A stretch of 64,000 nt of DNA from BJGV01 sp964013575 (GTDB lineage Bacteria; Pseudomonadota; Gammaproteobacteria; Burkholderiales; Nitrosomonadaceae), in the NCBI GenBank assembly GCA_964013575.1, contig CAXGWP010000007.1:1-64000 (forward strand), read 5' to 3'. Of the stretch, positions 18,741 to 28,437 are shown piece after piece (position 1 is the first letter of the stretch; each line of letters starts with the position of its first letter). The position numbers and the translations under genes are program-made. The notes under the pieces are model-generated. The model was given only the letters and a program-made list of their open reading frames with translations, did no database searches and was not told the origin of the DNA.

Positions 18741-19058
18741 ATTTATGATCTCTACTTACAATAAAAAAATCGCGGAATTATAGCAGCCATCTATAAATAT
18801 GGCTAACCTAAATAGTCATTTAAAATTAAATACAATAGTTATCTAGTTCATGTATAATCCGCCCATCGACAAAATTGCTTATTAATTTTCTCGTAGCTAT
18901 CGTTCCTTACCTCTCTTCGATTTTCAAGATTTCCTCGGAAATTTTACGTGTCATATTATGGTTAGCAGCGATGCAATATATGCTAGTAGTATATTTTCGT
19001 ACAAATTTCTAATAAAAATTCCTTATTTGTAAATTAATTCTTATTTTAGGAAACAATC
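18741..19058. promoter_or_regulatory. Divergent regulatory region with long leader for the helicase gene
   Basis: The 318-base gap between typA and the helicase gene holds no gene. On the plus strand a TATAAT sits at 18853-18858 with a weak -35, which would give an untranslated leader of almost 200 bases before the GTG at 19059. The leader has a small hairpin (ATTTC, loop CTCG, GAAAT near 18929-18945). Long leaders are typical of cold-regulated DEAD-box helicase genes; here that is inference only. Confidence 0.45.
18777..18782 (-). promoter_or_regulatory. Candidate extended -10 promoter for typA
   Basis: On the minus strand TGCTATAAT gives a TG-extended, perfect -10 hexamer, followed by a GC-rich discriminator (TCCGCG). 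The -35 is poor (near TTAGCC), as is common for extended -10 promoters. The start would be about 30 bases before the typA ATG. Confidence 0.5.
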
Positions 19059-20705
19059 GTGTCATTTGAAAATCTCAACCTACACCCTAATATCCTTAAA
19101 TCTATAAAAGATTTAGGATATAACGCACCAACGCCAATTCAGAAAAAAGCTATCCCTACAGTACTAGCTGGCCATGATATAATGGCATCGGCTCAAACTG
19201 GCACAGGAAAAACTGCCGCATTTATGCTGCCAGCATTACATCATCTTGCCGCCCCATCTAAAATCAGCTCTCATGGACCTCACATACTAGTATTAACACC
19301 AACACGTGAATTAGCCCTACAAGTTTCTGAAGCTGCTAATAAATATGGAAAATATTTACGTCGTATTAGAGTTGTAAGTATACTTGGTGGAATGCCTTAC
19401 CCACTACAAAATAAACTATTATCTCATCCTGTAGATATTCTTGTAGCAACCCCTGGTCGTTTAATTGACCATATCAAAAAAGGGAGAGTAAATTTTTTAG
19501 AGCTAAAAATGCTAGTCCTAGATGAAGCAGACCGGATGCTTGATATGGGTTTTATAGATGATGTTGAGAAAATTGCCTCCTCTATAAAAAATGACCACCA
19601 AACATTACTATTCTCAGCTACTCTAGGTGGCACAATAACAAAAGTTGCAAATCGTTTACTAAAATCCCCAAAACGGATCAAAATTGCAACACAACAAACT
19701 AGATTAGATAATATTGAGCAAAGGCTACATCATGTAGATAATATATCACATAAAAATAAACTCCTAGACCATTTATTATGTGATATAGATTTAAAACAAG
19801 CTATTGTTTTTACTGCAACCAAAAGAGATGCTGATACACTAGCAGGCAATCTGTCATCCCAAGGGCATATTGTATCTGCATTACATGGTGATATGAGCCA
19901 ACGAGAAAGGACTCGTACCATTACTAAACTTCGTAATGGAAGAATACGAGTACTTGTCGCTACAGATGTAGCGGCCCGTGGTATTGACGTAGCAGGAATA
20001 ACACATGTTATTAATTTTGATCTCCCTAAATTTGCAGAGGATTATGTTCACCGTATTGGCCGCACTGGCAGAGCTGGTGCATCAGGAATAGCAGTTTCAT
20101 TTGCTTCTTATAAAGATAGTGTTTATTTAAGAAAGATTGAACGTTATACAGGACATCGGATAGTCCACCATACTATTCCAGGACTAGAACCAAAGAATAA
20201 ACCCCGTTTTGGTGTTAATCGAATATCTAGAAATACTCCTACGATTTCTCGCAAAAAAAACAGAAAATCTACTTGGTTAAAAGATAACAATAATAGAAAT
20301 TACAATAACTCATATAAATTTCATACAACTGAGAATAGCTATTCTTCTACGAATTATTCTAACAAGGAAAATTATAATAATGTAAATGGGAATCGATACT
20401 ACAACCATGCTGATTCATTAGATAATTATGGTAATAGTAGAAATTATAATATGCCTACGCATGATCATTCTATTCACAGAAATTCATGGTCAGCTAACAA
20501 TCCGAACAAAAATAATGGGGATTACAATAGAAACCAATACAGTAGTTATAATACCTATCCAACAGATAGACGTAACAACAAAAAAAAATTTAACAATAGT
20601 TCAAACTCAAGTCATGGAAAAAACCGCTATCGATCATTTAATAATGTTAATAAAAATAATTCGAATAAAAATGGAAACTCGAAAAATTATATCAAAACAA
20701 AATAA
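19059..20705 (+). CDS. DEAD-box RNA helicase (RhlE-like) with Asn-rich tail
   Basis: This ATP-dependent RNA helicase carries all the family motifs: the Q motif PTPIQ, ASAQTGTGKT (about 43-52), PTRELA, VLDEADRMLDMGF (about 149-161), SAT, and HRIGRTGRAG (about 323-332). The core ends near residue 370. After that come about 175 residues rich in Asn, Tyr, Arg, Ser and Lys with almost no hydrophobic residues, a low-complexity RNA-binding tail. Translation starts at GTG 19059, with AGGA eight bases upstream and the standard N-terminus MSFENLNL. Family members help ribosome assembly and mRNA turnover, mostly in the cold. Which paralogue it represents is unresolved. Confidence 0.93.
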   Translation: MSFENLNLHPNILKSIKDLGYNAPTPIQKKAIPTVLAGHDIMASAQTGTGKTAAFMLPALHHLAAPSKISSHGPHILVLTPTRELALQVSEAANKYGKYLRRIRVVSILGGMPYPLQNKLLSHPVDILVATPGRLIDHIKKGRVNFLELKMLVLDEADRMLDMGFIDDVEKIASSIKNDHQTLLFSATLGGTITKVANRLLKSPKRIKIATQQTRLDNIEQRLHHVDNISHKNKLLDHLLCDIDLKQAIVFTATKRDADTLAGNLSSQGHIVSALHGDMSQRERTRTITKLRNGRIRVLVATDVAARGIDVAGITHVINFDLPKFAEDYVHRIGRTGRAGASGIAVSFASYKDSVYLRKIERYTGHRIVHHTIPGLEPKNKPRFGVNRISRNTPTISRKKNRKSTWLKDNNNRNYNNSYKFHTTENSYSSTNYSNKENYNNVNGNRYYNHADSLDNYGNSRNYNMPTHDHSIHRNSWSANNPNKNNGDYNRNQYSSYNTYPTDRRNNKKKFNNSSNSSHGKNRYRSFNNVNKNNSNKNGNSKNYIKTK

Positions 20706-20733
20706 TTTTAATCTTCTAAAAAACTAAAGATAA

Positions 20734-21132
20734 TTAGATGTCATGTTGTTCACTCTGATTACGCATAAAATCTGCTGTCTGTGCAAATGCTAACCCTAAA
20801 CTTTTTTTTAATTCCGAATCCAATTCAATCATATCCATCGCTCTGTTCATACATGATAGCCATTGATCACGTTCAACAACTCCAATAGAAAAAGGTAAAT
20901 GCCGAGAACGTAATCTAGGCTCACCATATTTCTCAACATATAAAGAAGGTCCACCCATCCACCCAGATAGAAACATAAATAATTTCTCCCTTGAACTACA
21001 GAGTTCCTGTGGATGCAGTTTTCGTATAACAGAATAGCTAGGGTCATCATTCATAAGATCATAAAAACAATCTACAAGGCGCTGTAAAGCTACTTCTCCT
21101 CCCATTTGTTTATATACATCGGCTAGGTGCAT
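20734..21132 (-). CDS. Group II truncated haemoglobin
   Basis: This 132-residue haem protein resembles the trHbO group. The segment FLSGWMGGPSLYVEKYG (about 55-71) followed by RLRSRHLPF (about 73-81) contains the proximal His and the conserved glycines, and the ERDQWLSCM block with its Trp at G8 is present near 88-96. Such globins bind O2, NO or peroxide and are linked to oxidative or nitrosative stress. The length is typical. It lies 18 bases downstream of a ceramidase-like gene on the same strand and converges with the helicase gene. Confidence 0.93.
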   Translation of the reverse strand: MHLADVYKQMGGEVALQRLVDCFYDLMNDDPSYSVIRKLHPQELCSSREKLFMFLSGWMGGPSLYVEKYGEPRLRSRHLPFSIGVVERDQWLSCMNRAMDMIELDSELKKSLGLAFAQTADFMRNQSEQHDI

Positions 21133-21150
21133 CTAAATACCCTTTTGATT

Positions 21151-21924
21151 TCAAAATGACCTACGTTTATAAAGTGAATATATTATCCAAAAAACTGCTA
21201 GGCCTACAAATAAATGTTTAAGTGAATGCCCACTGATTACTCTTCCTAAATTATAAATTTCATGGTCAGCAATTTCTAAAAACTTTGCAATAGCATACAG
21301 AGTTACTACAATAAAAATATCATTATTTCTGTTATATCTAGAAGGAAAATATTTTCCAAGTATGACAATACCTAGAATAGAATAGAATTGTATAAAAATA
21401 TAATAATTCAAATTACCTAAACTATTCTGCTCTCCCCAATACCAATATATTACACTTCCTATACCAAACAAAATTAAAAAAGGTAATATTAGTAAACCAA
21501 ATTTAATGCTAATGCGTTCAATTAATGTAATTGAAAATAAAGTACTTATACCAATAGCTATAGGTATTCTGTCCCAAGTCAATCGAGTGTTATCTGGCTC
21601 CAGATGATAATAAGCAGAAGTAATCCCTACTATAATTACACATAAAAATAAAATAATATACGGCCATCTCTCAAACAAATGAGTAAATGTTTTACGTCTA
21701 AGCAGCTCCTTTGAAGATAAGAGAGAAATAAATCCTAGTACGCCAGAAAGAAATATAAATATATTAGAGGAAACATTTAAAAAGTTAGATATCCCAAAGT
21801 AATTCCGCTGATCTGCAAATTGGTGATAATTGTTTTCTTGAACAGTTGACGGCATAATTATTGAGACTAATAATATACATAATGAGAAAATACCAAATAT
21901 CAAAAGCTTCTTCCCATATGTCAT
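21151..21924 (-). CDS. Ceramidase-like (CREST superfamily) membrane protein
   Basis: This 257-residue protein has about seven transmembrane segments and the alkaline-ceramidase/PAQR (CREST) pattern. SAYYHLEPDNTRLTWDRIPI (about 107-126) supplies the conserved Ser, His and Asp, and the C-terminal segment carries GHSLKHLFVGLAVF (about 232-245) with two further His. CREST enzymes are zinc hydrolases acting on lipid amides. Many bacteria carry such genes without known sphingolipids, so the substrate is open. It is upstream of the truncated haemoglobin gene and may share its transcript. Confidence 0.8.
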   Translation of the reverse strand: MTYGKKLLIFGIFSLCILLVSIIMPSTVQENNYHQFADQRNYFGISNFLNVSSNIFIFLSGVLGFISLLSSKELLRRKTFTHLFERWPYIILFLCVIIVGITSAYYHLEPDNTRLTWDRIPIAIGISTLFSITLIERISIKFGLLILPFLILFGIGSVIYWYWGEQNSLGNLNYYIFIQFYSILGIVILGKYFPSRYNRNNDIFIVVTLYAIAKFLEIADHEIYNLGRVISGHSLKHLFVGLAVFWIIYSLYKRRSF

Positions 21925-21963
21925 ACATGCCTCTGCAATGAACCTATCAATTTAAAAAATACT

Positions 21964-23313
21964 TCAAAATATAGCTGCAACTGCATCTTCTAACCTATTT
22001 ACAGGAATAATTTCAATACCAAGAATCGGATCTTTAGGCTTATTAGCCTTAGGTATAATAGCTTGAAGAAACCCTAACTTAGCTGCCTCTTTTAATCTTA
22101 CCTGGCCTCGCTGTACAGGTCGAACCTCTCCTGCTAGACCCACCTCTCCAAATACAATTATTTTTATTGGCAGTGGTTTGTTTTTTAATGAAGAAACTAT
22201 AGCTAATAGAACTGCCAGATCTGCGCCTGGTTCAGTAATCCTTACACCTCCGACTGCGTTAACAAATACATCTTGGTCAAAACATGCAATTCCCACATGA
22301 CGATGCAGAACTGCTAACAACATTGCCAATCTATTATTTTCCAAACCAACACTTAAGCGTCTAGGATTTAATGCATGAGACTTATCAACAAGTGCCTGAA
22401 CTTCAACTAATAATGGACGAGTCCCCTCCTGAGTCACCATCACACATGAGCCTGGTACTTTTTCTTCATGGTGAGAGAGAAATAAAGCTGATGGATTACT
22501 TACTTCACGTAATCCTTTCTCAGTCATTGCAAAGACACCTAACTCATTTACAGCACCAAATCTATTCTTAATAGCTCGAATTAAGCGAAAACTAGATTGG
22601 GTATCACCTTCAAAATAAAGTACAGTATCAACCATATGCTCAAGCACACGAGGCCCAGCAAGGGTGCCTTCCTTTGTAACATGCCCTACTAAAATAATAC
22701 AAATTCCACTTGCCTTTGCTATTCGTGTTAATTGAGCAGCACACTCACGGACTTGAGCAACAGATCCGGGGACAGATTGCAGTGATTCAGAATAAATTGT
22801 TTGAATAGAATCAATTACCGCCACATTTGGCTTTTCTTTACCTAAGATTTCCTGAATTCTATCGAGCTGAATCTCAGTTAATAAATGTACTTTTTTTGTT
22901 GCAAGCGATAACCGTTTTGCACGTAATGCGATCTGATTTGCTGACTCTTCTCCACTTACATATAAAACTGCTCTATCACAGGAAGCATAACTAAGCGCCT
23001 GCAATAATAAAGTAGACTTTCCAATTCCAGGGTCACCACCTAATAAAATTACACCACCATCTACCAAACCACCACCTAACACTCGATCAAGTTCTGATAT
23101 TCCAGTTGAATAGCGAGGTTCCTCTCCAATTTCTATTTTCTCAATATTTTGTACTGTACTAATTCCATTTGTATGATTAAAATGCGTAGAATTCTTTTCT
23201 GCTAGCACTTCTTCAAGAGTATTCCATAAATGGCAATGAGGACATTGCCCCTGCCACTTTAGAGCTCTCCCACCACACTCAACACAAGAATAAATTGATC
23301 TTAGTTTAACCAT
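21964..23313 (-). CDS. radA: DNA repair protein RadA
   Basis: RadA (Sms) is a RecA-like helicase that promotes branch migration in recombinational repair. The 449-residue protein has a C4 zinc finger (CVECG then CPHC, about 10-28), Walker A GDPGIGKSTLLL (about 93-104), the RadA-specific KNRFG motif (about 250) and a C-terminal Lon-like domain (GVRITEPGADLAVLLAI then FGEVGLAGEVR). It is complete. It follows tilS by 11 bases on the same strand. Confidence 0.96.
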   Translation of the reverse strand: MVKLRSIYSCVECGGRALKWQGQCPHCHLWNTLEEVLAEKNSTHFNHTNGISTVQNIEKIEIGEEPRYSTGISELDRVLGGGLVDGGVILLGGDPGIGKSTLLLQALSYASCDRAVLYVSGEESANQIALRAKRLSLATKKVHLLTEIQLDRIQEILGKEKPNVAVIDSIQTIYSESLQSVPGSVAQVRECAAQLTRIAKASGICIILVGHVTKEGTLAGPRVLEHMVDTVLYFEGDTQSSFRLIRAIKNRFGAVNELGVFAMTEKGLREVSNPSALFLSHHEEKVPGSCVMVTQEGTRPLLVEVQALVDKSHALNPRRLSVGLENNRLAMLLAVLHRHVGIACFDQDVFVNAVGGVRITEPGADLAVLLAIVSSLKNKPLPIKIIVFGEVGLAGEVRPVQRGQVRLKEAAKLGFLQAIIPKANKPKDPILGIEIIPVNRLEDAVAAIF

Positions 23314-23324
23314 TATAAAAATTA

Positions 23325-24704
23325 TTAATCAGTATTTGGGTGCCAACTTACTATTAAACCTAAATCAGACTCACTAGCCTGAAAGGCACAATCAATGCCA
23401 ATCCCAGGTACCCATACAAGATGTTCTCCACTAAAAAGCAGAGGCAATGATTCCCTTTCCCATTGAGGGTAAGATTTCTCTTGAAACAAATTTTTAAGAC
23501 TTCTCCGAGGCCGATTAGAATCTGGACGCATATGCTCACCCCCTGACCGGAAACGAATAATTATAGGTTTTTTCCTTAGTTTCTGTAAATTTATTCCTTT
23601 TCCCTTTTCTTGTATGAACTTAACTGAATCTCCTTTTTCAGTAATTTCTAATTTCTTTTCACCATTCCATAAAATCTTCCACTCTTTATTTGGGAGTTTA
23701 TTTGCCTTCCTTACATATATACTCCCTTTAAAAGTACGAATCTCATTACCTCCAAAAATAATATGTAATTTAGTATCTAATTTAGAAGTAAATAATTGAC
23801 GAATCATATCTTCTAATTTTGCTGTACTTGGTAGAGTTATGCCACGCCGAATAAGATCATAACGCAACATATTTTTCGCTCGTAAAAAATTTAATTCCTG
23901 AAGTTTTCTAATCTGAATTCGATCTGAAATAACACATTTTTTACTATCAATTCTTGCCAAGTCATCTAGTAAGGAATTTGCCTCGGACATATGGCGGCTA
24001 GTACGTAGAAAAGTCTTTCGATAGGAAGGAAATTTTATTTCTAAAGCAGGGAGAATTTTATGCCGTAAAAAATTCCTAGAAAAAGATATATTATTGTTAC
24101 TTTCATCTTCAATCCAACTTAATTTATTGTCTTTAGCATAACCTTCAATCTCCTTACGCGATATTTCTAATAGTGGACGAAGTATTTTTGGTCTTAAATG
24201 AATACCCTCATCCCTTTCTTTTGGGATTTGATCTCTAACCATAGGCATTGCACTTAATCCTTTTACCCCTGCACCTCTTATCATTTGTAATAATAAAGTT
24301 TCAGCCTGATCATCTATATGCTGTGCCAATATTACATAATCTGCCTTTAGGTTCTCAAATACTTGATAACGTGCATTTCGCGCATTAGCTTCAAGGCTGA
24401 TACCTGGTAATTTATTTATCTTTAACTGAACTAATTTAATTGGAATGTTATGAATATTACATAAATCAAGACAAAAATTTTCCCATTTATTTGCATTAAG
24501 ACTGATACCATGATTAACGTGTAATGCAGTAAGAGTAAATTTCAATTCATGAGAAAAAGACAAAAGGATATTCAGTAAAACAACTGAATCTATCCCACCA
24601 CTCAATCCTAAAATTAAATGATCATTTTGGTGAACCCTTTCGTGTAATATACTTTCAACACGATTAGAAATACTATTTAACGGCAGTTTCTTTGAATTTG
24701 CCAT
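23325..24704 (-). CDS. tilS: tRNA(Ile)-lysidine synthetase
   Basis: TilS converts C34 of tRNA-Ile2 to lysidine so that AUA is read as isoleucine. The PP-loop ATP pyrophosphatase motif LGLSGGIDSVVLL is near residues 32-44, and the C-terminal domain has RSGGEHMRPDSN and RRSLKNLFQ. The 459-residue length includes both. The start overlaps the end of accA by 32 bases, so the two are co-transcribed and probably translationally coupled. The accA-tilS pairing is common in proteobacteria. Confidence 0.95.
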   Translation of the reverse strand: MANSKKLPLNSISNRVESILHERVHQNDHLILGLSGGIDSVVLLNILLSFSHELKFTLTALHVNHGISLNANKWENFCLDLCNIHNIPIKLVQLKINKLPGISLEANARNARYQVFENLKADYVILAQHIDDQAETLLLQMIRGAGVKGLSAMPMVRDQIPKERDEGIHLRPKILRPLLEISRKEIEGYAKDNKLSWIEDESNNNISFSRNFLRHKILPALEIKFPSYRKTFLRTSRHMSEANSLLDDLARIDSKKCVISDRIQIRKLQELNFLRAKNMLRYDLIRRGITLPSTAKLEDMIRQLFTSKLDTKLHIIFGGNEIRTFKGSIYVRKANKLPNKEWKILWNGEKKLEITEKGDSVKFIQEKGKGINLQKLRKKPIIIRFRSGGEHMRPDSNRPRRSLKNLFQEKSYPQWERESLPLLFSGEHLVWVPGIGIDCAFQASESDLGLIVSWHPNTD

Positions 24705-25641
24705 ATTCCATTAGCCGCTTAAATCTCTTATCAAGCAATGCCTCTAAGCTAGTATCTTGCAATTTATCAAGTGACCCTTGTAATGATTCGCTTACTGATT
24801 TCATAATTGCAGAATAATCTCGATGAGCACCACCAAGTGGCTCATCAATAATTTGGTCAATCAAACCTATAGCTTTTAATCTAGAAGCTGTAATCCCCAT
24901 GATTTTAGCAGCTTCTTCAGCTTTATCAGCACTTTTCCACAATATTGAAGCACAACCCTCAGGAGAAATTACAGAATATGTTGCATATTGCAACATATTC
25001 ACCACATCACCTACAGCTACAGCAAGGGCACCACCTGACCCCCCTTCTCCAATAATGGTACAAATCACTGGTACCTTCAGCTCCGATAATACAAATAAAT
25101 TGCGACCGATTGCTTCTGACTGCCCTCTCTCCTCTGCTCCAATACCTGGATATGCGCCTGGTGTATCAATAAATGTAATTACTGGTATAGAGAATTTTTC
25201 TGCTAACTGCATAAAACGTAAAGCTTTACGATAACCCTCCGGTTTAGGCATACCAAAATTACGATGAATCTTCTCTTTTGTATCACGCCCTTTCTGGTGC
25301 CCTATAACCATAACTGACTGGCCATTAAAACGAGCTAAACCACCAATAATTGCAGGGTCATCGGCAAAGTTTCGGTCCCCATGTAATTCCTCATAATTTG
25401 TAAATAAATGTTCTATATAGTCAAGAGTATAGGGGCGTTGAGGGTGTCGTCCTACTTGAGATATTTGCCAAGGAGTAAGTTTCTCATATATTTTCTTAAG
25501 AAGTATTTGGCTCTTTTTCTCAAGGCGTGTAATTTCATTAGAAACATCTACATCAGAGCCATCCTGAACAAGATTTAGTTCTTCAATTTTTGTTTCTATC
25601 TCAGAAATAGGTTGTTCAAATTCTAGAAATGTAGCTTTCAT
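24673..25641 (-). CDS. accA: Acetyl-CoA carboxylase carboxyltransferase alpha subunit
   Basis: AccA and AccD transfer the carboxyl group from biotin carboxyl carrier protein to acetyl-CoA in the first step of fatty acid synthesis. The 322-residue protein has the typical N-terminus FLEFEQPISEIETKIEEL and the crotonase-fold motifs TFIDTPGAYPGIGAEERGQ and GEGGSGGALA, which form the active-site oxyanion hole. The length matches E. coli AccA (319). It is first in the accA-tilS-radA run on the minus strand. The 291 bases between it and the divergent ABC-F gene hold only an unconvincing short ORF. Confidence 0.97.
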   Translation of the reverse strand: MKATFLEFEQPISEIETKIEELNLVQDGSDVDVSNEITRLEKKSQILLKKIYEKLTPWQISQVGRHPQRPYTLDYIEHLFTNYEELHGDRNFADDPAIIGGLARFNGQSVMVIGHQKGRDTKEKIHRNFGMPKPEGYRKALRFMQLAEKFSIPVITFIDTPGAYPGIGAEERGQSEAIGRNLFVLSELKVPVICTIIGEGGSGGALAVAVGDVVNMLQYATYSVISPEGCASILWKSADKAEEAAKIMGITASRLKAIGLIDQIIDEPLGGAHRDYSAIMKSVSESLQGSLDKLQDTSLEALLDKRFKRLMEYGKFKETAVK

Positions 25642-25932
25642 AAATCCTAATACATAGTTTTGAAAATATAATGATACATGATTTATGCATTTATCAGCAG
25701 CCCTGTTTATTCAACGTCTATTCTAATTCCCCATCAAGAATTACAATTATATATATCCTATATAGAATTATCCGAGAGTATAATTATAAAAGTTGTTAAT
25801 AACCCCTTTATAATAAGAATTATCAAAAAACCATTAAATTATATTTATATTATGAGATTCTCGGAATTAGGCGTAAAACAATATAAAATATCAGCCTTTT
25901 TATATGAAATTTCTGAGAAATAAGGGGAAATT

Positions 25933-27537
25933 TTGATTAATACTGCCAATATCACCATGCAATTTGGTGCAAAACCATTGTTTGAAAATGTTTCAGTAAA
26001 ATTTGGCGAAGGGAATCGTTATGGTCTAATTGGAGCTAACGGCTGCGGAAAATCAACTTTTATGAAAATCCTTGGGGGTGATCTTGAACAGACTTCAGGT
26101 AATGTTATTGTTGATACAAATTCTCGTGTAGGAAAACTTCGCCAAGACCAATTCAGCTTTGAAAAATTTCTTGTATTAGATACTGTAATGATGGGACATG
26201 ATGAATTATGGCATGTTAAGGAAAAACGTGATTCAATCTATGCAGACCCAGATTCAGATGAATCAGATTATATGCATGCAGCTGAACTTGAGACAAGATT
26301 TGGTGAACTTGATGGATATTCAGCAGAAGCACGTGCTGGAGAATTACTATTAGGCGTTGGTATACCATTATCCCAACATCAAGAATTAATGAGCAAAATT
26401 CCTCCTGGCTTAAAATTACGTGTACTACTTGCACAGGCTCTATTTTCCAATCCAGAAATTTTACTGCTAGATGAGCCAACAAATAACCTTGATATTAATA
26501 CAATCCGATGGTTAGAGCACATAATTAATGCTAGTAAAAGTACCATTGTAATTATCTCACATGACCGACATTTTCTTAATAGTGTATGCACACATATGGC
26601 TGATTTAGATTATGGAGAAATCCGTGTCTATCCAGGGAATTATGATGCCTATATGACAGCATCTACACAAGTAAGGGAACGCATGCTATCAGATAATGCT
26701 AAAAAGAAATCTCAAATAGCTGAATTACAATCATTTGTAAGCCGTTTTTCAGCTAATGCCTCAAAAGCAAGACAAGCAACAAGTCGAGCCAAACAAATAG
26801 AGAAAATAAAATTAGAAGATGTTAAGCTTTCAAGCCGCCAGTATCCTTATATCCGTTTTGAAGTAAATGAAAAAGATAAATTATATAGGTTAGCTGTTTC
26901 AGTACAAAGCATTAGTAAACATTTTTCTGGTATGGAGAACCCAATATTTAAAAGATTTAGCATAAATATTGAAGCAGGAGAGAAAATTGCCATTATTGGG
27001 CCAAATGGTATAGGTAAAACCACACTATTAAAATCTTTATCTGGTGAACTTGAACTTGATGAAGGAGAGATTAAATGGGCAGAGAAAGCTCGCTATAGCC
27101 ACTTTACTCAAGATCATGCTAAAGATTTTGAAAACAATTTATCCCTCACAAAATGGATGACACAATGGAGACAAAAAACAGATGATGATCAAGCTGTACG
27201 TAGTATATTAGGTAGACTACTATTCTCAGGAGATGAAGTAAATAAATCAGTAAAAGTAATCTCAGGTGGGGAACAAGGGCGCATGCTATTTGGAAAACTT
27301 ATGCTTCAGAAAGCTAATATATTACTTATGGATGAACCAACTAATCACCTAGATATGGAATCTATTGAGTCGCTCAATACTGCATTAGAAAAATACACAG
27401 GCACATTAATTTTTGTTTCTCATGATAGGGAATTTGTATCTTCACTAGCAACTCGTATCATTGATATGAGAGCTGATGGTATCACTGATTTTAAAGGAAG
27501 TTATGAAGAATACTTATTAGACCAAGGTGTAGAATAA
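25933..27537 (+). CDS. ybiT: ABC-F family ATPase (YbiT-like)
   Basis: This soluble protein has two ABC domains and no membrane segment, as in ABC-F translation factors that act at the ribosomal E site. Walker A motifs are GANGCGKST (about 34-42) and GPNGIGKTT (about 350-358), with signature LSGGE-like ISGGEQGRM in the second half and Walker B LLLDEPTNNLD and LLMDEPTNHLD. Sequence features such as NITMQFGAKPLFENVSVKFG and NASKARQATSRAKQIEK are those of the YbiT subgroup. Translation begins at TTG 25933 behind AAGGGG, since the family N-terminus starts there; a TTG start may keep expression low. Confidence 0.93.
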   Translation: MINTANITMQFGAKPLFENVSVKFGEGNRYGLIGANGCGKSTFMKILGGDLEQTSGNVIVDTNSRVGKLRQDQFSFEKFLVLDTVMMGHDELWHVKEKRDSIYADPDSDESDYMHAAELETRFGELDGYSAEARAGELLLGVGIPLSQHQELMSKIPPGLKLRVLLAQALFSNPEILLLDEPTNNLDINTIRWLEHIINASKSTIVIISHDRHFLNSVCTHMADLDYGEIRVYPGNYDAYMTASTQVRERMLSDNAKKKSQIAELQSFVSRFSANASKARQATSRAKQIEKIKLEDVKLSSRQYPYIRFEVNEKDKLYRLAVSVQSISKHFSGMENPIFKRFSINIEAGEKIAIIGPNGIGKTTLLKSLSGELELDEGEIKWAEKARYSHFTQDHAKDFENNLSLTKWMTQWRQKTDDDQAVRSILGRLLFSGDEVNKSVKVISGGEQGRMLFGKLMLQKANILLMDEPTNHLDMESIESLNTALEKYTGTLIFVSHDREFVSSLATRIIDMRADGITDFKGSYEEYLLDQGVE

Positions 27538-27635
27538 ATATTAAACTAGGTTTAATTCATTCTGTTCTACTAAAGGCTAAATTTATCTTTATAACCAGTA
27601 ATTTTCTTTGTAGCCATGAGCATATTGAATATATT

Positions 27636-28187
27636 CTACCCCTGCTTAGCAATAAGTAAGGCTTCCTTAAAATAAGACCAGTCAAAATATGGTCCTGGAT
27701 CTGTTTTTCTTTTAGGAGCAATATCTGAATGGCCAATAATATCTATAATTGGATAAGCTTTACTTAATTCAATTGTTAGCGTGACTAAAGATAAATATTG
27801 ATCTTCACTAAATGGCGTCGTATCACTACCTTCCATTTCTACACCGACTGAAAAATCATTACAGTTTTCTCTCCCTTTCCAGAAAGATTTACCAGCATGC
27901 CATGCACGCTTATCACAAGAAACAAATTGGATAATCTCGCCATTGCGACGGATAAAAAAGTGTGAAGATACCTTCAAGCCCCTAACACTTTCATAGCAGG
28001 TAAGATCTGAATTAAGTTGATTAGTAAACAAATCAATAACACCATTACCTTCAAACACATCTGGTGGCATACTGATGCTATGTATTACTAATAAATTTAT
28101 TTCACTTTCTAACGGACGCTCATCATAATTTGGCGATGAAATAAACTTTACCTCAGACATATAACCTTTGGCATCAATTTTCATCAT
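27636..28187 (-). CDS. ampD: 1,6-anhydro-N-acetylmuramyl-L-alanine amidase
   Basis: AmpD cleaves anhydro-muropeptides in the cytoplasm during peptidoglycan recycling and thereby controls AmpC induction in species that have it. The 183-residue protein has the zinc ligands of the amidase_2 fold: His in LLVIHSIS (about 35), His in IIGHSDIAP (about 153) and Asp in TDPGPYFDW (about 163). The AWHAGKS motif lies near 88. There is no signal peptide. It lies about 250 bases downstream of the VWA operon on the same strand; that gap is very AT-rich and may carry its promoter. Confidence 0.93.
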   Translation of the reverse strand: MMKIDAKGYMSEVKFISSPNYDERPLESEINLLVIHSISMPPDVFEGNGVIDLFTNQLNSDLTCYESVRGLKVSSHFFIRRNGEIIQFVSCDKRAWHAGKSFWKGRENCNDFSVGVEMEGSDTTPFSEDQYLSLVTLTIELSKAYPIIDIIGHSDIAPKRKTDPGPYFDWSYFKEALLIAKQG

Positions 28188-28437
28188 ATAACCTTCTGTT
28201 TCACGTGATAAATAGAACTAGAGCAAAACATACCTAATTAAAATAAATTATTTAATCATTAAATCCCAACCACTTAATTCTATTTCATATATAACTAAAA
28301 ATATAACAAGATTAATACGATACTAATAAAATCAATAATATATATTGAATTATTTTATTTTTATATATGCCTATAATTAAAAAATAATAATTATCATAAA
28401 ATCTTATATCAAATAATGATTTCTAAATACTCATTAT

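Noticed and set aside
20428..20727. Second-frame ORF over the helicase tail
   Set aside because: It is an alternative reading of the Asn-codon-rich tail with no start signal; the helicase frame continues through it.
25678..25923. 81-codon plus-strand ORF between accA and the ABC-F gene
   Set aside because: It has no clear ribosome binding site, an Ile/Tyr-rich composition typical of AT-rich spacer, and no recognisable motif. It occupies the promoter region of two divergent genes.
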